DNA of 5,508 nucleotides from an uncultured Dyadobacter sp. Lineage in GTDB: Bacteria; Bacteroidota; Bacteroidia; Cytophagales; Spirosomataceae. The translations under genes and the position numbers were made by a program. Positions 1-5,508 of the stretch are shown here, piece by piece. The stretch spans positions 1 to 5,508 of the forward strand of contig CAMLNK010000349.1 of the NCBI GenBank assembly GCA_946481035.1, written 5' to 3'. Every line of letters begins with the position of its first letter. Positions within the stretch are counted from its first letter, which is position 1. The notes beneath the pieces are model-generated. The model was not told the origin of the DNA, did no database searches, and saw nothing but the letters and a program-made list of their open reading frames with translations.

Positions 1-531
1 GCTTCCTGAGCGGAAAAGCATTTTGTCGGAAAGGGAAACGTAAACTACGCCCTTTTTAACTTCGATCTGAACGTCCTCGTCGCTTACATCAGCCAATGAA
101 CGTTTCAGGTTCAGTACCAGCGCCATGTTCAAAGAATCTTTGTGCTGGATGCTCTTGTTCAGGTCGCGGATCTGGGCACCTTGCTGGTCCATCATCGCGA
201 GTGACTTCTTGATGCTTTCCGAACCTTCTTTCGAGATTACCGAAAGGTCCGACATACGGTCAAGAAGGTTGTTGTTGTTCTTTTTAAGGAATTCAACCTG
301 TTCTTCCAGCTCTTTCAATTTTGCATTTTTGCTGGTCAGTTCGTCATTTTTTGCCTTCAAATCATTATTTAAACCAGCAGTTCTGCTGTCACAATCATTC
401 AGGTCGGCTCTTGCTTTGTCCAGTTGGATTTGGATCTCATTGGCTTGCTTCTGTGCGGAAAGCAACTTTTTCTTGCTGGCACATGAGCCCAGTACAAAGA
501 GCATAGCAACGGCTAAAAGCGTTTGTTTCAT
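1..531 (-). CDS. OmpA-family coiled-coil lipoprotein (N-terminal part, runs off the window)
   Basis: The ATG is at 531-529 and the frame stays open to base 1, so 177 residues are visible and the C-terminus is missing. Residues 1-17 form a lipoprotein signal peptide: a short hydrophobic run ending in the lipobox L14-G15-S16-C17. The residues after Cys17 (A-S-K-K-K) are basic, not acidic. They lack the acidic surface-export signal known from Bacteroidota lipoproteins, so the protein probably faces the periplasm (inference). Residues about 20-135 are rich in K, E, Q, L and N with heptad-like spacing and should form a coiled coil, including a run of four Asn at 85-88. From about residue 153 the sequence (GVVYVSLSDKMLFRSGS at its end) matches the start of an OmpA-like peptidoglycan-binding domain, whose remainder lies outside the window. 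The likely role is tethering the outer membrane to peptidoglycan. No Shine-Dalgarno sequence is seen, which is normal for this phylum. A promoter element lies upstream at 655-662. The family call is fairly sure; the exact partner or pathway is not. Confidence 0.85.
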   Translation of the reverse strand, partial: MKQTLLAVAMLFVLGSCASKKKLLSAQKQANEIQIQLDKARADLNDCDSRTAGLNNDLKAKNDELTSKNAKLKELEEQVEFLKKNNNNLLDRMSDLSVISKEGSESIKKSLAMMDQQGAQIRDLNKSIQHKDSLNMALVLNLKRSLADVSDEDVQIEVKKGVVYVSLSDKMLFRSGS

Positions 532-654
532 AATCGTCAAAGGGTTGTTAAAAATAGATAAACACTGTTAAGTAAAACATTTGGTACAATACACTGATCG
601 CTAACAATAATCGAGCCAGAGACATACGTCGCGACCCGGGGTGCTTTCAAAACG

Positions 655-662
655 CAAAAGTA
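655..662 (-). promoter_or_regulatory. Bacteroidota-type -7 promoter element for the OmpA-family lipoprotein gene
   Basis: The minus strand reads TACTTTTG here, a full match to the Bacteroidota -7 consensus TAnnTTTG, followed by GC as often seen. Transcription would start near 648, giving a leader of about 115 nt before the ATG at 531. I see no good TTTG at the -33 spacing; that position falls inside the upstream terminator hairpin. A second, weaker candidate (TATTTTTA on the minus strand, 556-549) lies closer to the gene. Confidence 0.5.
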
Positions 663-665
663 CAA

Positions 666-703
666 AAAAAGGGAAGAATGTCGTAGCGACACTTTCCCTT
701 TTT
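666..703 (-). terminator. Intrinsic terminator of the barrel/GLPGLI operon
   Basis: Inverted arms at 666-675 (AAAAAGGGAA) and 694-703 (TTCCCTTTTT) pair over 10 bp. An internal loop (3 nt against 2 nt) leads to a second 5-bp stem, TGTCG at 679-683 with CGACA at 687-691, closed by a 3-nt loop. Read on the minus strand, the hairpin ends in a run of seven T at 670-664. It begins about 20 bp past the GLPGLI stop codon. A T-rich stretch also follows it on the plus strand, so it could stop transcription both ways, although no plus-strand gene precedes it. Confidence 0.8.
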
Positions 704-723
704 CTATTTTATATTAACATGTT

Positions 724-1464
724 TCAGTACCGAATGTTCCAGTACGGGTTCCTGTGCGATTTCATACTATCATTAATGTAAGATCTCAGCATCTTGTCGT
801 AGTCCGCCGTCGTGATCTTCTTACCCTTTATTTTCTTGGGAAGCTTAGCCTCGTCGGTGAGCTGCTTTTCCTCCACTTTAATAGCCGTAAAAACCACCTC
901 GCCATCGTTCACACTCAGCTCCATGATCAGCCCCGGCAAGCCGAAATAGCGTTCCGGTCCGGTGTTGAATGCCAGATCGTTGGCAAACCAGGCAGTCAGT
1001 TTGGCATTACGAACGGTATCCTCGGCCTCGGCCATCATACACAGGTAGCCGTTGATCTCCTTGATTTTGTTCAATACTTTCCAGGAAGGGGCTTTCAGTG
1101 AATCTTCGATCACGAGCGTCTTACCGGCAAACTCCTCGATCTCCGTTTTGCGTTCGGTATCCTGGTTGCGGTAAATCATGAACTCGCTCACGCGGCCGCG
1201 CCATCCGCCGTCCGCTTCCGGCTCCATATCATTGTACTTGCTTTCCGAGGCAGTTGCAAACAGCTGCCCCTTGGTTTTATACCCCGTGTCCCAATTCTTC
1301 ACGGTCGTCTTGATCCGGCTTCGCTCCTCCTCGGATAGGAAAGTCAGGCGGTCGTAGATCTTCGACCAGAAATGTTCTTTTTCATAAGTAACTACTATTC
1401 CTTCCTGCTGCGCAAATGCCGGCAAACTGCTCAGCAACAAACAAATCATCCAAAGCTTTTTCAT
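724..1464 (-). CDS. GLPGLI family secreted protein
   Basis: A 246-residue protein, named for its signature motif: GLPGLI is present intact at residues 175-180, preceded by the typical context of an aromatic-rich strand (AWFANDLAFNTGPERYF). The family (TIGR01200) is confined largely to Bacteroidota and its biochemical function is not known. Residues 1-18 are a clear Sec signal peptide (MKKLWMICLL then LSSLPAFA, cleavage before QQ), so it acts in the periplasm or at the outer membrane. I chose the ATG at 1464. The frame also opens at a GTG at 1488, but that would put eight extra residues ahead of the Met-Lys-Lys signal-peptide start. An AAAGG lies 5 bp before the ATG. C142 is the only cysteine after the signal peptide. 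The C-terminus is basic and polar with no sorting domain. It lies 30 bp downstream of the outer-membrane barrel gene on the same strand and ahead of a terminator, so the two are almost certainly co-transcribed and may work together. Confidence 0.92.
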   Translation of the reverse strand: MKKLWMICLLLSSLPAFAQQEGIVVTYEKEHFWSKIYDRLTFLSEEERSRIKTTVKNWDTGYKTKGQLFATASESKYNDMEPEADGGWRGRVSEFMIYRNQDTERKTEIEEFAGKTLVIEDSLKAPSWKVLNKIKEINGYLCMMAEAEDTVRNAKLTAWFANDLAFNTGPERYFGLPGLIMELSVNDGEVVFTAIKVEEKQLTDEAKLPKKIKGKKITTADYDKMLRSYINDSMKSHRNPYWNIRY

Positions 1465-1494
1465 ATATACCTTTAAAATTTCGATCACTGATAA

Positions 1495-4332
1495 TTAAAA
1501 ACCTCCTCCTTTCCGGCGCACCGAATGCGACATCCCGCGCATGTTGTACGCGAAGCTCAGCATAAAGTAGCGCGCGAGCGTGCGTACCTGCTCCTGCGAA
1601 ACGAAGTTCCCATATGCCGACTGCGAGATACCCCGGTTCTTGTTGAAAAGGTCGAATGCGGAAAGCCGAATCTCGCCCTTTTTGCTCTTCAACATGGTTT
1701 TGTAAAGCGAGAGGTTCAGGATCGGCATATCCTGGTTAAACCCGAAGCGATCGTTCACATACCGGTTGTAATTGAAACGGCTGTTGAAGTAAATGTCCTT
1801 GGGCAATTTGATATTCATTTCGGCACCGTAGAAGGAGTTTACGATTTTCTGGTTCTGGGCGCTGCTGAGCGAGTAGCGGGTGTCCGAAACATTCCAGTTG
1901 GCATTGGCGTAGACCGTGAATTTGTCGCTTGGTGTGAAATCCAGCCGCAAGCCTCCGTTGTAACCATTGCTCTTCGTATCATTAAGCTCACCATTGATGA
2001 ACGTGAGGTTCTTGCCGTTGTTATAACCGACATTCATACTCAGGTTGCTCTTCGTTTTCACGATCGGGAAGCCGTAATGTCCGTAAATGTTGAAGTTACG
2101 GCCACCGCTGATGTTGGTAGGCTGGGTACGCGTCACCAGGTTTTCGTCAACCGTCTGGCTGTAAATGATCTGGTCCTTGTACTTGCTGAAATACGCCCCG
2201 AAAAACATCTGCGTAAACTTCGTCGCATTGAAGTGGTTGTACCCGATATTGAAAGAGTTGCTTTTCGTCGGCGACAAATTGGGGTTACCCATGGTAATGT
2301 ACAGCGGGTTGCTGTTATCTACGATGGGCTGCAAATCGCGGATGTTAGGCTCCTGAACGGAGAAGTTGTAACCGCCGTAGAGGTAGCGGTTGTTTTTCAG
2401 GTTGTAATTCAAAGAAACATTCGGTACCCAGTTGGTAAACCGGCGATCAACCGTCGTGCGGGTGGGGTCTTCCTGGTTCACGGCAAACTTTCCTTCCATA
2501 TGGATTTGCTGCAAGCCGATGCCTCCGAGGAGGTTCAATCCATTGTAGGAATAGCGAAGCGAAGTTCCCCCGCGGTGGTAAGTGGTATTGTTGGTGTAGT
2601 ACCGGCTCAGGTTCAGATTTCTTACCGCGCCGCCTTCGTTGTTGTCGAATACGTCGCGATCCACTTCGTCCTTTTTCAGGCTGAAATTGTAGAATGTTTC
2701 GAGCACAAACTTCTTGGACAATGGCTCGGTAAATAACACGCTGCTTTTCAGTTGGTTCCGCAAGCTTTGGGTATGGTTCGTCTGATTGATATTCAGCACG
2801 CTGTCGGGTACGGTTTGCGACGACCGGAAAAACTGGTTTTTCGACCGCTGCCGCACATCCCCTTCCGAATTGTTGACATTGTAACCCGCACTTAGCGCGA
2901 AATTCCGGCCTTTTTTCTTGAATTTAAGTCGGTAAATGGCGGTGTTGGCAATGGCGAACGAGTTAAAATCCGAGAAGTTGGTAATGTCACTCATGTTCGA
3001 AAGCTGGGTCGAATCCTGCACGCCGCGGAAATATTCCTGATGGCTGCGGTAATCGGCCGTACCATTACCGAACCGGAAATTGGACAACACCACGAGCGTA
3101 TTGTTGGAATCCAGCGTCTTTTCAAAACGCACACTTCCGCGGTGGTTCTGGTTCGAGTTCAACCGCCCGTTGGTATCCAGCTTGGTAAATGCCGAGTTGG
3201 TCAGGAAGCTGGTCTGCCGGGAAGTCGCGTCCAGGTCCTGGGTATTCTTGTTGTAATAGTAGCTGGTGTTGAACTTCGTTTTCTTCGTATCGAAATTGTA
3301 GTTCGCCCCGCCGGCCCAGTTCTTATTAAAACCGCGATTCTGCGAGCCGCTACCGGCCTGGATCGTGAGACTCTCCTCGTCCCCGCCGCCGAAAGAGATA
3401 TACCTGCCTCCATTGAAGCCAAAATCGCCGTCATCGCCCCAGTTAAACGACTGGCTGCCTTTAAAATCCTGGTAATCGTCCCACGACATGCCGCCCTGGT
3501 TGGTATTATTTCCCAGCCCGATGAACGAAAACTGGTTCTTTTCATTAAAACGGTTGTAATTGATTTTTCCTTCCAACCGCTTTTCTGTTCCGATACCCGC
3601 AGCGACCTTACCAAAACCACCTTTCTTGTGGCTGTCTTTCAGTTGCAGGTTCAATGTCTTTTCATGCTTGCCATCGTCCACACCGGTCAGCCGCGACTGC
3701 TCTGTCTTTTCATTAAATACCTGCACTTTTGAAATGGCCTCCGCCGGAAGATTCTTGGTCGCGGCCTTGGTATCGTCGCCAAAAAAGCGCTTACCGTCTA
3801 CCGTTACACGTTTGACGGTTTCGCCCTGTGCTTTGATAGTCCCGTCCTGATCGACCTGCATTCCGGGCAACCGCCGGATCAGGTCCTCGACGTTCGCACC
3901 TGGCGGTACTTTGAATGCCTTGGGATCATATTCGATGGTATCGCCACGGATACTCAATGGCGCCCTGAATGCCTTGACAACCACCTCGTAGAGATTCTGA
4001 TCCATAAAGGTCATCTTAATGTTGCCCATATCGGTCACATCGCCGTCGTTGGGCCTCACATCGTGCTGGTAGGGCAGATAGCCTACATAGGTGATTTTCA
4101 GCAGGTAATTACCTCTTTTCAATCCCTTAAATTCAAATGAGCCCTGCTTGGAAGTCCGCATGAAATTGACGAGGGTGGAATCCTTGGGAGTAAGCAGCAT
4201 TACTGTCGCTTCGGGAAGGCCGGCCCCCACGGTGTCGGCCACGACACCCTTTAACGTAAATCGCCCTCCGGTCTGCGCGTGCGCAGCGAGCATGGGAAGG
4301 CATAAACACAACAGAAGTAGGATTTTTTTCAA
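1495..4332 (-). CDS. Outer-membrane beta-barrel protein with carboxypeptidase-regulatory-like N-terminal domain (TonB-receptor-like)
   Basis: A 945-residue protein of the size usual for this family. Residues 1-20 are a signal peptide (MKKILLLLCL, then CLPMLAAHAQ). Residues about 25-108 form a CarboxypepD_reg-like Ig-fold domain (FTLKGVVADTVGAGLPEATV, later GSFEFKGLKRGNYLLKITYVGY). Residues 114-121 (LYEVVVKA) occupy the place of the TonB-box-like linker. Residues about 130-232 are plug-like: DTIEYDPKAF, then VEDLIRRLPGMQVDQDG, then VTVDGKRFFGDD. The rest is a Gly/Asn/Tyr-rich barrel of the outer-membrane beta-barrel family (PF14905-like). Its last strand is around RYFMLSFAYNM, followed by a short basic, glycine-rich tail ending in Phe. 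The start is TTG: an in-frame TAA stands only seven codons upstream, no ATG lies between, and the next internal Met would destroy the signal peptide. It sits in the outer membrane. Whether it is a TonB-energised transporter, and of what substrate, cannot be told. It leads an operon with the GLPGLI gene; no SusD-like partner is present. Confidence 0.92.
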   Translation of the reverse strand: MKKILLLLCLCLPMLAAHAQTGGRFTLKGVVADTVGAGLPEATVMLLTPKDSTLVNFMRTSKQGSFEFKGLKRGNYLLKITYVGYLPYQHDVRPNDGDVTDMGNIKMTFMDQNLYEVVVKAFRAPLSIRGDTIEYDPKAFKVPPGANVEDLIRRLPGMQVDQDGTIKAQGETVKRVTVDGKRFFGDDTKAATKNLPAEAISKVQVFNEKTEQSRLTGVDDGKHEKTLNLQLKDSHKKGGFGKVAAGIGTEKRLEGKINYNRFNEKNQFSFIGLGNNTNQGGMSWDDYQDFKGSQSFNWGDDGDFGFNGGRYISFGGGDEESLTIQAGSGSQNRGFNKNWAGGANYNFDTKKTKFNTSYYYNKNTQDLDATSRQTSFLTNSAFTKLDTNGRLNSNQNHRGSVRFEKTLDSNNTLVVLSNFRFGNGTADYRSHQEYFRGVQDSTQLSNMSDITNFSDFNSFAIANTAIYRLKFKKKGRNFALSAGYNVNNSEGDVRQRSKNQFFRSSQTVPDSVLNINQTNHTQSLRNQLKSSVLFTEPLSKKFVLETFYNFSLKKDEVDRDVFDNNEGGAVRNLNLSRYYTNNTTYHRGGTSLRYSYNGLNLLGGIGLQQIHMEGKFAVNQEDPTRTTVDRRFTNWVPNVSLNYNLKNNRYLYGGYNFSVQEPNIRDLQPIVDNSNPLYITMGNPNLSPTKSNSFNIGYNHFNATKFTQMFFGAYFSKYKDQIIYSQTVDENLVTRTQPTNISGGRNFNIYGHYGFPIVKTKSNLSMNVGYNNGKNLTFINGELNDTKSNGYNGGLRLDFTPSDKFTVYANANWNVSDTRYSLSSAQNQKIVNSFYGAEMNIKLPKDIYFNSRFNYNRYVNDRFGFNQDMPILNLSLYKTMLKSKKGEIRLSAFDLFNKNRGISQSAYGNFVSQEQVRTLARYFMLSFAYNMRGMSHSVRRKGGGF

Positions 4333-4388
4333 GGCTAGTCTTGGTGGTTATGTGAGTAGAGGTTTGTAACTGGGGCACTACATTTCTG

Positions 4389-4420
4389 CAATTATATAGA
4401 ATGCAAATCAAGTTTACAAC
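4389..4420 (-). promoter_or_regulatory. Candidate promoter of the barrel/GLPGLI operon
   Basis: On the minus strand GTTG (4420-4417) and TATAATTG (4396-4389) are separated by 20 bp. This fits the Bacteroidota pattern TTTG, about 19-21 bp, TAnnTTTG, at 3 of 4 and 7 of 8 positions. Transcription would start near 4382, leaving a leader of about 50 nt before the TTG start at 4332. The region is so AT-rich that other partial matches exist, so this is only the best-spaced candidate. Its -33 element lies inside the dyad at 4405-4445. Confidence 0.35.
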
Positions 4421-4445
4421 TAAAAATATAGTTAAAACTTGATTT
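4405..4445. repeat. 41-bp imperfect dyad in the divergent intergenic region (possible operator)
   Basis: Perfect 11-bp arms AAATCAAGTTT (4405-4415) and AAACTTGATTT (4435-4445) enclose a second pair, AACTA (4418-4422) and TAGTT (4429-4433), offset by one base and separated by six AT bases. It sits between divergent genes and covers the -33 position of the candidate minus-strand promoter. It is AT-rich and has no T-tract, so it does not look like a terminator. A binding site for a dimeric or tetrameric regulator is the simplest reading. No regulator gene is adjacent in the window. Confidence 0.6.
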
Positions 4446-4574
4446 TATATGGAATTGAGAATTATTTAACTTTTATTAAGAATAACAACTGTGAAAGTAC
4501 TCTTTTTGGTATATATAAGTTACTTTAATTCGATAAATTTTTTGTTAAATTATCTCCGGCTGGATTTCATTGAC

Positions 4575-4582
4575 CATATTTG
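4575..4582 (+). promoter_or_regulatory. Candidate -7 element for the metallophosphoesterase gene
   Basis: CATATTTG matches the Bacteroidota TAnnTTTG element at 7 of 8 positions. It would start transcription near 4589, about 23 nt before the ATG at 4612. No TTTG is found at the usual distance; the nearest, at 4541-4544, is 30 bp upstream, which is too far. The call is therefore weak. Confidence 0.35.
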
Positions 4583-4611
4583 CCCTCTAGTTCATAAGTT
4601 TTAGTGTTGAA

Positions 4612-5121
4612 ATGAAAAGTATCGGAGTAATATCAGACACACACGGCTACCTGGATGAACGCATTTTCGATCATTTTGCCAACTGTGACGAAATATGGCA
4701 TGCAGGCGATATAGGCTCGACGGAGATCGTCGAGCAGTTACAGGCTTTCAAGCCGACCCGCATTGTTTTTGGAAATATCGATACGCCTCAGGTGCGTGCG
4801 CTCACGCACGAGAACCTGCATTTCGAAGTAGAGGGGTTCAGGGTGTGGATTACCCACATAGGCGGCGCGCCTCCGCGCTACAACCCGCAGGTAATGCCGA
4901 CGTTGAAGTCGCATACACCCGATATTTTCGTTTGCGGCCATTCCCACATCCTCCGGGTAATCCGCGACAAGTCTTTGAACAATATGCTGTATATCAACCC
5001 CGGCGCTGCGGGACGTGAAGGGTTTCACAAGTTCCGCACGCTGCTCCGCTTTAACCTCCACGAAGGGCTGATCAGCCAGATGGAAGCGATCGAGCTGGGG
5101 AAGCGGGGGGCGTTGTCTTAG
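4612..5121 (+). CDS. YfcE/MJ0936-family metallophosphoesterase
   Basis: A complete 169-residue protein, the normal length for this compact single-domain phosphodiesterase family. All metal-binding motifs of the calcineurin-like fold are present in order: SDTHG (D9, H11), HAGDIG (D33), FGNID (N55), THIGG (H82) and GHSH (H110, H112), followed by the family's NPGA at 129-132. These residues bind two metal ions, typically Mn or Ni in characterised relatives. Those relatives hydrolyse model phosphodiesters, but the natural substrate is generally unknown, so none is assigned here. There is no signal peptide or membrane segment, so it is cytosolic. The ATG at 4612 is chosen because the first catalytic motif begins at residue 8, leaving no room for a later start; no Shine-Dalgarno sequence is visible. 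It is transcribed alone, divergent from the barrel operon and convergent with the gene at 5435-5508. No classical terminator follows; the decamer array begins within about 10 bp of its TAG stop. Confidence 0.93.
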   Translation: MKSIGVISDTHGYLDERIFDHFANCDEIWHAGDIGSTEIVEQLQAFKPTRIVFGNIDTPQVRALTHENLHFEVEGFRVWITHIGGAPPRYNPQVMPTLKSHTPDIFVCGHSHILRVIRDKSLNNMLYINPGAAGREGFHKFRTLLRFNLHEGLISQMEAIELGKRGALS

Positions 5122-5130
5122 TCAGGGGGC

Positions 5131-5297
5131 AGAAGTGGTCAGGAATGGTCAGGGATAGTCAAGGGTAGTCAGGTATTGTCATGTGTGGTCAGGTGTGGTC
5201 AGGTATTGTTAGGAATGGTCAGGAATGGTCAAGTGTAGTCAGGTATTGTCATGTGTGGTCAGGTATTGTTAGGAATGGTCAAGGTAGTCAGAAGTGG
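5131..5297 (+). repeat. Left arm of decamer array: tandem 10-bp units with core GTCA
   Basis: From 5131 the sequence divides into fifteen consecutive 10-bp units ending in GTC, or GTT twice. Examples are AGGAATGGTC (5141, 5211, 5221, 5271), AGGTATTGTC (5171, 5241), ATGTGTGGTC (5181, 5251) and AGGTATTGTT (5201, 5261). A 9-bp unit AAGGTAGTC (5281-5289) and a final AGAAGTGG (5290-5297) then run into the centre. The last positions and the following A are nearly fixed, while positions 2-8 vary among a few alternatives. The 10-bp period is not a multiple of three and stop codons recur, so it is not coding. I do not recognise the unit from any named repeat family. Confidence 0.93.
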
Positions 5298-5301
5298 TAC
5301 C

Positions 5302-5420
5302 TGACAATAAATGACCACTCATGACCACACCGACAATACATGATCCCACATGACAACACATGACCGCACATGACAATACATGACCACACATGACCACACA
5401 TGACCACACCTGACAGCATC
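5302..5420 (-). repeat. Right arm of decamer array: the same 10-bp unit inverted, core TGAC
   Basis: Twelve units run from 5302. They include TGACAATAAA, TGACCACTCA, TGACCACACC, a 9-bp GACAATACA (5332-5340), then 10-bp units TGATCCCACA, TGACAACACA, TGACCGCACA, TGACAATACA, TGACCACACA twice, TGACCACACC and a decayed TGACAGCATC. TGACCACACA is the exact reverse complement of TGTGTGGTCA in the left arm (5182-5191, 5252-5261), and TGACAATAC is the complement of GTATTGTCA there. The two arms meet at the palindrome GGTACC (5296-5301). Together they make an inverted repeat of about 290 bp that fills the space between two convergent genes and stops 14 bp short of the next stop codon. Confidence 0.93.
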
Positions 5421-5434
5421 GCATCGATCGGCGA

Positions 5435-5508
5435 TCAAAACGTCACCTTAACTGTCTTCGTCTCGCTGCCGCGCAGTAGTACCGCCTCAACGGTCTGCCC
5501 TTTTTCGT
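5435..5508 (-). CDS. C-terminal end of a protein, PDZ-like tail (partial)
   Basis: Reading the minus strand from 5506, 23 codons are open and end at a TGA (5437-5435). The peptide includes GQTVEAVLLRGSETKTVKVTF. Its pattern, Lys-Gly-Gln, a hydrophobic strand, Arg-Gly, a short turn and a final alternating hydrophobic strand, resembles the last two strands of PDZ domains. In Bacteroidota such domains end several secreted or periplasmic proteases, including aspartyl-protease-like, S41-type and M61-type proteins. The catalytic part lies outside the window, so only 'PDZ-like end' is offered. That it is coding is supported by the clean frame and the stop placed just before the repeat array; the window is too short to prove it. 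Confidence 0.55.
   Translation of the reverse strand, partial: EKGQTVEAVLLRGSETKTVKVTF

Noticed and set aside
125..571. A 148-codon plus-strand open frame over the lipoprotein gene.
   Set aside because: Its Ser/Phe/Leu-rich translation is what the Lys/Glu-rich coiled coil gives on the opposite strand. The minus-strand reading has a lipobox and an OmpA-like domain.
1465..1488. A GTG start at 1488 for the GLPGLI protein, adding eight residues.
   Set aside because: The extension would precede a standard Met-Lys-Lys signal peptide that already has its own ATG, so the later start is preferred.
1525..2736. A 403-codon open frame on the plus strand, antisense to the barrel gene.
   Set aside because: It lies entirely within the 3' half of a convincing 945-residue membrane protein. 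Its translation is rich in V, R and A with no domain, signal peptide or motif. It is a by-product of the codon pattern on the other strand.
3040..3732. A second long antisense open frame inside the barrel gene (230 codons, plus strand).
   Set aside because: It shows the same low-complexity, valine-rich composition as other frames opposite this gene and no recognisable protein feature.
4133..4411. A minus-strand frame with an ATG at 4411 that overlaps the start of the barrel gene, possibly hinting at a frameshifted longer N-terminus.
   Set aside because: The barrel frame already has a complete signal peptide and family-typical N-terminal domain. The alternative frame carries neither, so no frameshift is needed.
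5131..5420. The repeat array as a CRISPR locus.
   Set aside because: The units are contiguous 10-mers without spacers, they invert halfway, and no cas gene is present.
5426..5436. A short palindrome (GATCG, one base, CGATC) beside the stop codon at 5435-5437, considered as a terminator.
   Set aside because: The 1-base gap cannot form a hairpin loop and no T-run follows on either strand.

Overview
The window looks like a chromosomal stretch from a Bacteroidota bacterium. Three things point there: a GLPGLI-family protein, an outer-membrane beta-barrel protein with an N-terminal carboxypeptidase-regulatory-like domain, and a near-absence of Shine-Dalgarno sequences together with TAnnTTTG-type promoter elements. 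The moderate GC content of the genes and the protein flavour suggest a Cytophagales member, Dyadobacter-like. That placement is an impression, not a measurement.

Layout, left to right. (1) 1-531, minus: the N-terminal 177 residues of a coiled-coil lipoprotein that runs into an OmpA-like C-terminal domain and leaves the window. (2) 532-723: a gap holding a good intrinsic terminator for the operon to its right and, directly abutting it, a perfect TACTTTTG promoter element for the lipoprotein gene. (3) 724-4332, minus: a two-gene operon. The promoter-proximal gene is a 945-residue outer-membrane beta-barrel protein with a TTG start. It is followed after 30 bp by a secreted 246-residue GLPGLI protein. 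(4) 4333-4611: an AT-rich divergent intergenic region with candidate promoters on both strands and a 41-bp imperfect dyad. (5) 4612-5121, plus: a complete YfcE/MJ0936-type metallophosphoesterase. (6) 5122-5434: a gap between convergent genes, filled almost entirely by two opposed arrays of degenerate 10-bp units (core GTCA on the left, TGAC on the right) meeting at a GGTACC centre. (7) 5435-5508, minus: the last 23 residues of a protein whose end resembles the final strands of a PDZ domain.

The genes on the left are cell-envelope functions: an outer-membrane barrel, a periplasmic partner of unknown role, and a peptidoglycan-linking lipoprotein. The metallophosphoesterase is a separate cytosolic enzyme. 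I see no mobile element, CRISPR array, tRNA or rRNA. The feature that the genes do not explain is the inverted decamer array at the right end.
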